Assembly (NCBI RefSeq): GCF_007559275.1 | Contig: NZ_VMHK01000001.1 | Span: forward strand, 620,001 to 684,000 | Direction: 5' to 3' | Length of the DNA stretch: 64,000 bases | Source: Bifidobacterium apousia | GTDB taxonomy: Bacteria; Actinomycetota; Actinomycetes; Actinomycetales; Bifidobacteriaceae | Shown here: positions 38,409-45,691 of the stretch, in pieces | How positions within the stretch are numbered: position 1 is the stretch's first letter | Layout: the number at the start of each line of letters is the position of its first letter | Position numbers and translations under genes: made by a program | The notes under the pieces: model-generated | What the model was told of the DNA's origin: nothing | Seen by the model: the letters and a program-made list of their open reading frames with translations, nothing else | The model's database searches: none

Positions 38409-39623
38409 ATGCAACATCGGGTGATCGGACTGCTGAAAAACGAGACCGTCCTGGTCGTCGCGGCAGTCATCGCTCTCGTATCCTGCATCCTCATTCCTCC
38501 CGACCGGCAGTATCTGGGCTACATCCACGTCAATACCCTCACCCAGCTGGGATCCCTCATGATGGTGGTCTGCGGATTTCAGCGCATCGGGGTCTTCCAT
38601 GCCATTGGTGCCGGCCTGCTGAGTCTTGTCCGATCGGTGCGGGGCCTGGCCTTGGTGCTGGTTTCTCTGCCTTTCTTCTCCAGCATGTTCATCACGAACG
38701 ATGTAGCCCTGGTTACCTTCGTGCCCTTCGCCATTGCTGTTCTCATCATGGCCGGCCTGGAGAACCATGCCCTGCTGATCGTCACCCTGATGACCCTGGG
38801 CGCCAATGTGGGCAGCATGCTGACGCCCATCGGCAACGCCCATAACTTATACCTCAAGGCCCGCTCCGAGATGCCTGCCGGTGAGTTCCTCCTCCTCATG
38901 GCGCCTTATGCCCTGGCTGCAGCTCTGATGCTCTTCCTGTGCTGCTGGTTCGTCTTCAGGAATCAGCATCTGAACAAGTTCGAGGGCATGGATGCGCAAG
39001 AGATTCGCCGCAGCATACTAGCGCCCAGGGAGGAGGGGATACAGCCTCAGGTCAAGGAGATGCAGCAGTCCAGCGGATGGCGCATCACCGTCTACCTCCT
39101 GCTCTTTCTTGTCTGCCTGCTTGGTGTGGCCAAGCTGATTCCCCAGTGGGCCATGGTCCTGGTGGTGGCGGTGACCTTTCTGATCTGCGACAGGCGGGTC
39201 TTTCTGCATGTGGATTGGGGACTGCTCCTGACCTTTGTGGCTTTCTTCATCTTTATAGGCAATGCCAGAAGGATCCCCCAGTTCTACAACCTGGTCAGTG
39301 GCCTGGTCAATATCCACCCTTTGATTACCTCGGTCCTGTGCAGTCAGGTCATCAGCAATGTGCCTACAGCCCTGCTGGTCTCAGGTTTTTCGACAGCCTG
39401 GCGCCCGATCATTCTGGGTACCAACCTGGGCGGGCTCGGCACCCTGGTTGCTTCGATGGCCTCACTGATTTCCTACAAGGCTGTGGTCAAGCAGTATCCG
39501 GGCAAGAAAGGCGATTACCTGAAAATCTATACCGCTTTTAATCTGCTCTTCCTCGTCGTGTTGGTTGGCATGGCCCTGCTGCTGGAGGAGACTACCCCCA
39601 TCAACCAGGAATGGTGCCGCTGA
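38409..39623 (+). CDS. SLC13/ArsB-type anion permease
   Basis: A 404-residue membrane protein of the ion transporter (CitT/ArsB/NhaD) superfamily, with about 10-11 helices. The N-terminal half contains FFSSMFITNDVALVTFVPFAIAVL and TLGANVGSMLTPIGNAHNLYLK, which match the re-entrant asparagine/threonine hairpin of the fold. The second repeat appears at VLCSQVISNVPTALLVSGF and GTNLGGLGTLVASMASLISYK. The substrate is not determinable. The start at 38409 follows CCGGAGG. It is probably co-transcribed with the next carrier. Confidence 0.86.
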   Translation: MQHRVIGLLKNETVLVVAAVIALVSCILIPPDRQYLGYIHVNTLTQLGSLMMVVCGFQRIGVFHAIGAGLLSLVRSVRGLALVLVSLPFFSSMFITNDVALVTFVPFAIAVLIMAGLENHALLIVTLMTLGANVGSMLTPIGNAHNLYLKARSEMPAGEFLLLMAPYALAAALMLFLCCWFVFRNQHLNKFEGMDAQEIRRSILAPREEGIQPQVKEMQQSSGWRITVYLLLFLVCLLGVAKLIPQWAMVLVVAVTFLICDRRVFLHVDWGLLLTFVAFFIFIGNARRIPQFYNLVSGLVNIHPLITSVLCSQVISNVPTALLVSGFSTAWRPIILGTNLGGLGTLVASMASLISYKAVVKQYPGKKGDYLKIYTAFNLLFLVVLVGMALLLEETTPINQEWCR

Positions 39624-39645
39624 TATTGAGAGGGAGGCAGCAACG

Positions 39646-40893
39646 GTGGAACCGGATCCGTGCGCGTCTAAGCCTAAGAACACAGGGATATTGACCAGAC
39701 GGAATCTTGGGGTTCTGATCGGAATCATGTCCTTGGCCATCATGTCGCGGTTTGACTCCATCATCTCTCCCTCCGTGGCGGCCATTCAGGCATCCTTTCC
39801 TCGCGCCGATCCTTCCACTGTCGAGTCGGTGGTTTCCATAGGCTCCTCGGCTGCCATAGTTTCAGCTCTTCTGTTCGGTCAGCTCTTGACCAGAATGAGT
39901 TTCAGGACCGCTGCCTGCATCAGCTGTCTGTGTGTCGCCCTGGGCGGCTTGATGCCCTTGGTTGTGCATGGCAGCGTGAGTCAGCTTCTTCTCTTTGCTT
40001 TGGTTGTCGGGTTTGGCGTGGGTATCGCCACTACAGTTCTCCCCAGCCTGTCGGCCAGGTTCTTCCGCGGGAAGCAGTTGGCGGCGCTGATGGGGCTGGT
40101 CCTGGCTGTTCAGGATGGCTCTTCCATGCTGGTCCTTGCCCTGGGTGGTGTTCTGGCCAAGGGAGGTTGGCTGCACAACTATTGGCTCTATTTTCTGGCC
40201 TTGCCTGCCTTGGTCTTGGTCATCTTCATGGTCCCCGGAGTCGGTGCCGTCGAGGAGGAGTCGGAAAAGGCCGTAAGATCCGAGGCATCATCCTCTCAAA
40301 AAAGCGGACAATGCTGGTGGGCTACCATTTCCTGTATTCTCATCGGGTTTCTGAGCATTTTCCTGGTCGCGGTCCTGTACAACAAGCTCGCGGTCTACAT
40401 AGCCAAGTACGGCTTGGGCAGTACCAGTGCAGCCGGGGTGGCCCTGATGTTCAACACGGGTTCCTCGGTCGTGGTCGGGCTAAGCATCAACGGCATCAAG
40501 CGGGTATGCCGGCAATGGACCATTCCGGTCGCCTTCCTTCTGATGGCCTTGGGCGCCCTGCTTTTCCTGACCACCCGCTCATTCCCGCTGGTTTGTTTAT
40601 CGGCGTTTCTGATTGGGTCGGGCAGCGCCATCAATATGGCCACCTGCCCCTTCTATCTGTCCAATCTGACTGAGCACAAGCGCTATCCGCTGGTCATGGG
40701 GGTCTTTTCAGCCACAACCAGCCTCGGTTTTACGGCATCCACCTGGGTCTTCAAGGCTTTCTCGTCAGCGTTTGGTCTGGATCCGGTGACCGGCAGTTTC
40801 ATGGGCATGCTGATCATCGCTCTGCTGGCTGCTGTCATGCTCTCGCTTGTCCGCTTCCAGAGCTGTGTCGAGTCACGCTTCATTGAGCAATGA
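39646..40893 (+). CDS. MFS transporter
   Basis: A 415-residue, 12-helix major facilitator of no clear subgroup. Hydrophobic segments are regular from about residue 20 onward, with a central loop at about 190-225 (EEESEKAVRSEASSSQKSGQ). The GTG at 39646 is favoured by AGGGAGG 8 bases upstream. It starts 22 bases after the SLC13-type gene. Having two unrelated carriers in one transcript suggests uptake and export of related organic anions, but nothing in the sequence names the solute. Confidence 0.82.
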   Translation: MEPDPCASKPKNTGILTRRNLGVLIGIMSLAIMSRFDSIISPSVAAIQASFPRADPSTVESVVSIGSSAAIVSALLFGQLLTRMSFRTAACISCLCVALGGLMPLVVHGSVSQLLLFALVVGFGVGIATTVLPSLSARFFRGKQLAALMGLVLAVQDGSSMLVLALGGVLAKGGWLHNYWLYFLALPALVLVIFMVPGVGAVEEESEKAVRSEASSSQKSGQCWWATISCILIGFLSIFLVAVLYNKLAVYIAKYGLGSTSAAGVALMFNTGSSVVVGLSINGIKRVCRQWTIPVAFLLMALGALLFLTTRSFPLVCLSAFLIGSGSAINMATCPFYLSNLTEHKRYPLVMGVFSATTSLGFTASTWVFKAFSSAFGLDPVTGSFMGMLIIALLAAVMLSLVRFQSCVESRFIEQ

Positions 40894-40914
40894 CCCACGC
40901 TGTTAGACCGTGGG
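40894..40914. terminator. Short hairpin between convergent genes
   Basis: CCCACG (40894-40899) and CGTGGG (40909-40914) form a 6-bp stem with a 9-base loop directly after the MFS stop codon and 27 bases from the end of the glycosylase gene. No U-run on either strand, so efficiency is doubtful. Confidence 0.4.
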
Positions 40915-40940
40915 AGCCAACAGTGAAGCATTTCGCTTGC

Positions 40941-41546
40941 TTATCGAGACAGATAGGGATTGCCTGTGATGACGAACCTTCGCAGAGTCTCTTTGGCGCG
41001 AGATATGCCTATTCGGGGGGTTGCCTTGATGGTCTCGTCCTGGGCCAGCCCGGCGGCTGCCAAGCGGATGGGCGGTGTTCTCAGGTCATGGCCGTAGTAG
41101 CGCTTGTCGATGTCCAATGCCTGACAGAGCTTGGCGGGACCGTTGGTCAGCTCCCGGTCCGGGTGACGGCCGTGTCTGTGATTGCGCAGAAGGTCCAGAC
41201 CTTGCACTGGCTGGCAGGCCCGAATCAGCACACCGGCGCCGAATCCGTCCTCCTGGCAGGAGATGTTCAGGCAGTAGTGCATTCCATAGGTGAAGTAGAC
41301 GTACATGTGTCCGCTGGGGCCGAAGAGGGCAGCGTTGCGCGCCGACCGCCCGTGATAGGCATGGCTGGCCGGATCATTCTGATCGTAGGCTTCGGTTTCC
41401 ACGATCCGAACCCTGGCCTGTTCGCCTTCCGGATCGTAGTCCCGAATGATCAGGCAGCCCAGAAGCATCCGGGCGGCCTGATCCACAGGGCGGTCCAGAA
41501 AGTCTGGGAAGACCAGGTGATCGTCCAGGCTTGAACCGGTCTTCAT
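40941..41546 (-). CDS. mpg: 3-methyladenine (alkyladenine) DNA glycosylase
   Basis: A 201-residue AAG/MPG-family glycosylase that excises 3-methyladenine, hypoxanthine and ethenoadenine from DNA. The catalytic region [51 protein letters not shown] and the [11 protein letters not shown] motif are characteristic. Last gene of the regulator-ferredoxin-glycosylase operon; its ATG overlaps the ferredoxin stop (ATGA). A repair enzyme for deaminated bases in a nitrite/NO-linked operon is suggestive. Confidence 0.95.
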   Translation of the reverse strand: MKTGSSLDDHLVFPDFLDRPVDQAARMLLGCLIIRDYDPEGEQARVRIVETEAYDQNDPASHAYHGRSARNAALFGPSGHMYVYFTYGMHYCLNISCQEDGFGAGVLIRACQPVQGLDLLRNHRHGRHPDRELTNGPAKLCQALDIDKRYYGHDLRTPPIRLAAAGLAQDETIKATPRIGISRAKETLRRFVITGNPYLSR

Positions 41547-41929
41547 TCCGTCTGGTCCTTGCGGACCCAGACCGCGCGCTGGCCGCGTGATTCCGGCTGA
41601 AGGCAGACGAAATTATCCTGGTGGGGCAGGGCGGCGACCTGTGGATGGTCGTGATCGTAGGGTCCTTGGGCCTGGGCGCCGCCAGCATCACCGACCTGGG
41701 AAAAGAAGTCTTCGGAGGCATCCTTGAACCAGGTCCATTCCTCTGGCAGGTCCTCTTCATAGAAGATCGCCTCCACGGGGCAGACGGGCTCGCAGGCGCC
41801 GCAGTCGATGCATTCATTAGGATTGATGTACAGGTTCCTGGGGCCCTCGTAGATGCAATCCACCGGGCATTCGTCCACGCAGGCCTTGTCCTTGACGTCC
41901 ACGCAAGGTTGGGCAATCACGTAGGTCAT
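41543..41929 (-). CDS. fdxA: Seven-iron ferredoxin, C-terminally extended
   Basis: A 128-residue FdxA-type electron carrier. Eight cysteines (9, 17, 21, 25, 40, 43, 46, 50) lie in [17 protein letters not shown] and [26 protein letters not shown], the pattern of actinobacterial 3Fe-4S/4Fe-4S ferredoxins. Those are usually about 105 residues; here about 22 extra residues follow (roughly 107-128), ending [11 protein letters not shown]. The ATG at 41929 overlaps the regulator stop, and an AAGGAG site lies upstream. It could pass electrons to a reductase or reflect the redox state for the regulator; neither is shown. Confidence 0.92.
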   Translation of the reverse strand: MTYVIAQPCVDVKDKACVDECPVDCIYEGPRNLYINPNECIDCGACEPVCPVEAIFYEEDLPEEWTWFKDASEDFFSQVGDAGGAQAQGPYDHDHPQVAALPHQDNFVCLQPESRGQRAVWVRKDQTE

Positions 41930-42678
41930 TGCTTTGCTCTCCTTTTTGATTGGTTGTCCGCTTTTGCTACTTTCAGGAAGCATCCTTTTGGCGATGACAG
42001 GGGTTCCAACACTACATTGGCTTTTTTGTCGCCGGCCTCCTTATTGCTGCCGTCCGCCAGCCCTTGGATCATTCCTAGATGAATCTTGCAGATAATGGGA
42101 TGGTTGCTGACACTTTCCAGAAAGGGGCATGCGGTCAGATACAGACTTGCTGAATCCGGCCGCGCTCTCACCGGTGCAAAACCTAAGGTGGTCAGAGCAT
42201 CCAGCAGTGTCTGCCTCATGCTCGATGGCACGCTTTTTCCTGCATTGATCTTGTCCTGCCGAGCCAGAGTACGACCCCATGCCTGCCCCGCTTTCAAGGC
42301 GGCCTCATTCCTGCTCCTTGTATCGGGACAGGCAGTTTCCAGTGCCAGGCAGAGCGAGGAGATCATATCCTCCCTGGCTTGGTTCATGGATGTGGGGGAG
42401 TAGATGACAGCAGGTCTGCCTCGACCGGTTGACTGGCTGTCACTGCCTGTTCTTTGACGGACTGCCTTACCCTGTTCGACCAGGCGTTCAAGATGGAAAC
42501 GAGCGGTCGTCGGATGGATGCCGAAGACTGCTCCGATCTGCTGCGCGGTTAGTCCTGCACCGGTCTGTTCGGCTGCCGCACGCAGGTAATCCATGATTGC
42601 GGAGCGGATCTCCTCCCCGCTTCTGCGCTTGGCGGGGGCTTGGATCCATTGCTTGCGGGCTTGAATTTCCTGACTCAT
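41926..42678 (-). CDS. Winged-helix regulator with SufR-like iron-sulfur cysteine cluster
   Basis: A 250-residue transcription factor. The N-terminal winged HTH (about residues 20-95) has [31 protein letters not shown] and a [11 protein letters not shown] wing. The C-terminal domain holds Cys184 (TACPFLE), Cys197 and His200 (PIICKIHLG) and Cys233 (SPKGCFLKV), a pattern like SufR-type regulators that bind an Fe-S cluster. That family senses iron, oxygen or NO. It is divergent from the NirK-like gene across 58 bases and heads the fdxA-mpg operon. A minus-strand TACAAT (42686-42691) 7 bases before the ATG suggests leaderless translation. Confidence 0.85.
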   Translation of the reverse strand: MSQEIQARKQWIQAPAKRRSGEEIRSAIMDYLRAAAEQTGAGLTAQQIGAVFGIHPTTARFHLERLVEQGKAVRQRTGSDSQSTGRGRPAVIYSPTSMNQAREDMISSLCLALETACPDTRSRNEAALKAGQAWGRTLARQDKINAGKSVPSSMRQTLLDALTTLGFAPVRARPDSASLYLTACPFLESVSNHPIICKIHLGMIQGLADGSNKEAGDKKANVVLEPLSSPKGCFLKVAKADNQSKRRAKQ

Positions 42679-42736
42679 CGATTAAATTGTATAACTATCA
42701 AATTAATTATCAACCCAGGACAAGGCGGACAGACTC
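42679..42736. promoter_or_regulatory. Short AT-rich divergent promoter region
   Basis: This 58-base gap is far richer in A/T than its surroundings. On the minus strand TTGATA (42708-42713) and TACAAT (42686-42691) are 16 bases apart and end 7 bases before the regulator ATG. The motif TATCAA occurs twice on the plus strand (42697-42702 and 42709-42713 region). Any regulator bound here would control both directions. The NirK-like gene has a weak AAGGCGG ribosome site. Confidence 0.55.
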
Positions 42737-45400
42737 ATGCAGGATGACCAGAAGATGCGTAAGTCCGGCGGCAGAATGGCCGTGCCCAGATCCAGAATGG
42801 TCCTCCTCATCGGCGCAGGTCTGGCTGCGCTGCTTGGTCTTGTAGCGGCGCTGATCCGCGCGGATCTGATCCACCTTTCAGACAGGGTGCCCCTGGCTGA
42901 CCTGCACGGCGGGCTCATGGTCTATGGGTTTTTGGGCGCTGCCATTGGCCTGGAGAGGGCAGTGGCTTATCGCAGCGGCGGATCCAGCAAACCCTCTTGG
43001 GGATTTTTCGCTCCTGCCTTGGGTCTGCTGGGGTCTCTGCTCTGCCTGTTGTCGCTGATAGTTTCCAGCCATGGTGGTGCCCCGGCATGGGTCAGGGTGG
43101 AGCTTGTTGGCGGCATTCCATGGACTTTGTCCATGTTGGTTCTGACAGCCATGTATGTGGCCATCTGGCGTCGGCAGCCTTCTGCAGAGGTGCTCATACA
43201 GGTTCTCGGATCCCTGGTGGGTCTGGTCGGGGCCGCTGGCTGGGTCACAGGATTGGATGCCTCGGTTCTGACTCCAACCTGGCTCTTCTTTCTGATTCTG
43301 ACCATCGTGGGGGAGCGGGTGGAGCTGGCCAGGGCGGTCTTTTCGGATATTCGTCTTGAATCGGGAATCCTGGGTCTGAGCCTCCTGACAGTCCTGATGC
43401 TGCCGATCCAAGCCATGGCGCCTTCGGTCGGCTATCCGCTTCTGGGGCTGTCGCTGGGACTGCTCCTCCTGGTCATGGCCAGTCATGATGTGGCCAAGGG
43501 CACCTTCCGTCATGGCGGCCTGCCGGGATTCATGGGCACCTGCATGCTGTCGGCCTACGCCTGGGGACTGCTGGCTGCCCTCATCTGGATGGCGGCACCC
43601 CTGGATTCCAGCACCTACTGGGGGGACATGGCACTGCACGCGCTGGCTGTGGGATTCATCATGACCATGGTCATCGCCCATGTCTGCATGATCGTCCCCT
43701 CGGTCATTCGCAGGCCTCTGCCCTTCCATCCCCTCCTTTGGGGTGCCTGGGCGCTTATGCAGATTGGCTTGCTGATCAGGCTCCTGGGAGCCATCCGACT
43801 CTACACACCCTTGTGGAAGGCGGGGAACCTGCTGAATGTTCTGGGAATCCTCTCCATGATGCTGACTGTGGTCTACCTGGCTGCTCGTGGCAAGCAGATC
43901 CTGGCGTCCAAGCGCTACCGTCGGCGCCAGCCCGGGGGTTCGCAAAACGAACGCGTGGGGACTTTGGCACTGAGAACGGACCTGATTGCCACCTCGGCTG
44001 CTGTGCTGGTCCTCGTGGCCGCCGTGACTGTGATGGCCCTGCGGCCGACATTGGCTGTTTCGGTCGGGGCGGCGCCCAGTGCCGGAGGCGTCCAGGAGGC
44101 ATCGTCGAAGAGCGTCCAACCAACGGGTCACACCAGCAGAGCTTCAATCAAGGTAAAGGGGATGGCTTTTGTGCCGGATGTCATCACCATCAAGGCAGGC
44201 GACCGGCTGGTTGTGGATTTTCGCAACACCGGAGATCAGCGGCACGACCTGGTTTTCGCCAATGGCAAGAGCACAGGATCCGTCCCTGTAGGTAAGAGCG
44301 TCTCGGTCGACGTGGGGGTCCTAGGTGCGGATACCTTGGGATGGTGCTCACTGGCAGGACATCGCCAGATGGGCATGGAGCTCAAGATCGAAACACAGGG
44401 CGGAACTGTTGCCGAGCCAGGTCAGTCCTCCACTGGGAAGACAGCCCTAGGCCATGTTCCATCAGCCGCCAAGCTCAAGTTGCAGGCTGAGAAGAGCGAC
44501 CCGGTCAAGGCGGCTCTTCCACCCTTGGATGACCATGGGAAGGCAGGAACCAGAAAGTACACGCTGGAGGTCAAAGAGCGCAAGGAGCAGGTGGCAGCAG
44601 GGCTTGAGCGCACGGTCTGGAGCTTCGACGACGCGGGCGATCCACGCGATAAGGGGTCGCGGCCCCTGGCTCAGGGTCCGGTGCTCAGAGGCCGGGTGGG
44701 AGACACCTTTGAAGTCACCATAAGGAACAAGGGAAGCATGAGTCATTCCATTGATTTTCATGCCGGTCCGGCCGTCCCCCAGACCATGATGCGCAATATA
44801 GAGCCAGGCAAGGAGCTCCTGTACACCTTCACCGCTGATCGGGCTGGCATTTGGATGTACCACTGCAGCAGCGACCCCATGTCAAACCATATAGCCAACG
44901 GCATGTATGGGGCTGTGGTGGTCGATGACGGCACCCTGCCGCCAGTGGCTGCCGAATACGTTCTGGTCCAGTCTGAAATCTATCTGGGGCCCAACGGAGG
45001 GACTGCCGATGCGGAAAAAGTGGCGGCCCTGACCCCGGATATCATGACCTTCAATGGACGGGCCTTTCAATATGACGCCCACCCCCTCAAGCTGGAGAAG
45101 GGGCAAAGGGTTCGCATCTGGGTTCTGGACGCCGGACCCAACCAGCCGCTGTCCTTCCATATCGTGGGAACCCAGTTCGACACGGTCTGGACCGAGGGCC
45201 GCTACCTGATTGGCGGAGGCGCAGGAGGGAATTCCGCTGCTGCCTCATCCTCATCAGCGGGAGCGCAGGTCCTGCCGCTGCTGCCGGCCCAAGGTGGATT
45301 TGTCGAGCTCAAGGTCGATCAGCCCGGCGACTATGCCATAGTCAATCACGTCATGAGCCTGGCTGAAAAAGGCGCGCATGGCATCCTGCGGGTGTCGTGA
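42737..45400 (+). CDS. Membrane NnrS-like domain - cupredoxin - copper nitrite reductase fusion
   Basis: An 887-residue protein in three parts. Residues about 20-435 form some 13 helices; DLHGGLMVYGFLGAAIGLERAVA (His57) and LHALAVGFIMTMVIAHVCM (His301, His315) resemble NnrS-type heme-binding membrane proteins. Residues about 468-552 are a type 1 copper domain with His503, Cys537, His542 and Met545 or Met547. Residues about 605-887 match two-domain NirK: His670, Asp673, His675, His709, Cys710, His718, Met723, His808 and His871, all ligands and both active-site residues (Asp673, His808). It should reduce nitrite to NO outside the membrane. Other multicopper oxidase activity is possible. The electron donor is unknown. 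Confidence 0.85.
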   Translation: MQDDQKMRKSGGRMAVPRSRMVLLIGAGLAALLGLVAALIRADLIHLSDRVPLADLHGGLMVYGFLGAAIGLERAVAYRSGGSSKPSWGFFAPALGLLGSLLCLLSLIVSSHGGAPAWVRVELVGGIPWTLSMLVLTAMYVAIWRRQPSAEVLIQVLGSLVGLVGAAGWVTGLDASVLTPTWLFFLILTIVGERVELARAVFSDIRLESGILGLSLLTVLMLPIQAMAPSVGYPLLGLSLGLLLLVMASHDVAKGTFRHGGLPGFMGTCMLSAYAWGLLAALIWMAAPLDSSTYWGDMALHALAVGFIMTMVIAHVCMIVPSVIRRPLPFHPLLWGAWALMQIGLLIRLLGAIRLYTPLWKAGNLLNVLGILSMMLTVVYLAARGKQILASKRYRRRQPGGSQNERVGTLALRTDLIATSAAVLVLVAAVTVMALRPTLAVSVGAAPSAGGVQEASSKSVQPTGHTSRASIKVKGMAFVPDVITIKAGDRLVVDFRNTGDQRHDLVFANGKSTGSVPVGKSVSVDVGVLGADTLGWCSLAGHRQMGMELKIETQGGTVAEPGQSSTGKTALGHVPSAAKLKLQAEKSDPVKAALPPLDDHGKAGTRKYTLEVKERKEQVAAGLERTVWSFDDAGDPRDKGSRPLAQGPVLRGRVGDTFEVTIRNKGSMSHSIDFHAGPAVPQTMMRNIEPGKELLYTFTADRAGIWMYHCSSDPMSNHIANGMYGAVVVDDGTLPPVAAEYVLVQSEIYLGPNGGTADAEKVAALTPDIMTFNGRAFQYDAHPLKLEKGQRVRIWVLDAGPNQPLSFHIVGTQFDTVWTEGRYLIGGGAGGNSAAASSSSAGAQVLPLLPAQGGFVELKVDQPGDYAIVNHVMSLAEKGAHGILRVS

Positions 45401-45576
45401 CGCGAACAATCGATGTCCTGTGCAAAGCAGGTTCCTAAGTTCTTGCTGGAGCCTCTTGACCTGACCGTCCTTCTGTCTTCAGGCGAGTAGGTCGTGCATG
45501 AGGGAACAAATGCTGCTATGGCGACATGCACTAAACGGGAGATTCCCTGTGCCTGGGCAAATGCAGGGAGCGTTAT
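45401..45576. other. Intergenic region between the NirK-like gene and tRNA-Arg
   Basis: No gene is seen. TCCCTG (45544-45549) and CAGGGA (45564-45569) enclose an inner TGCC/GGCA pairing and lie just past the 3' end of the tRNA on the minus strand, so they may help terminate it, though no U-run follows. Confidence 0.4.
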
Positions 45577-45653
45577 TGGTGACCCCGGAGAGATTCGAAC
45601 TCTCGACCTACAGATTAGAAGTCAGTTGCTCTATCCAGCTGAGCTACGGGGCC
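45577..45653 (-). tRNA. tRNA-Arg (anticodon UCU)
   Basis: Reading the minus strand from 45653, the 7-bp acceptor stem (GGCCCCG with CGGGGUC), D arm (AGCUCAGCUGGAUAGAGC), anticodon loop CUUCUAA and T arm GAGAG-UUCGAAU-CUCUC are all present, with CCA encoded at 45579-45577. The UCU anticodon reads the rare codons AGA/AGG in this GC-rich genome. Confidence 0.96.
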
Positions 45654-45691
45654 AAACCCTTTCATTGTACCCGCCTGGGTCCACCGGCGGG

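Noticed and set aside
42679-42736. FNR/CRP-type half-sites in the divergent promoter
   Set aside because: TTGAT/ATCAA-like words occur, but their spacing does not make a proper FNR palindrome.
42878-44131. 417-codon minus-strand frame inside the NirK-fusion gene
   Set aside because: Rich in His, Gln, Arg and Pro with no hydrophobic core, as expected for the complement of membrane-protein codons.
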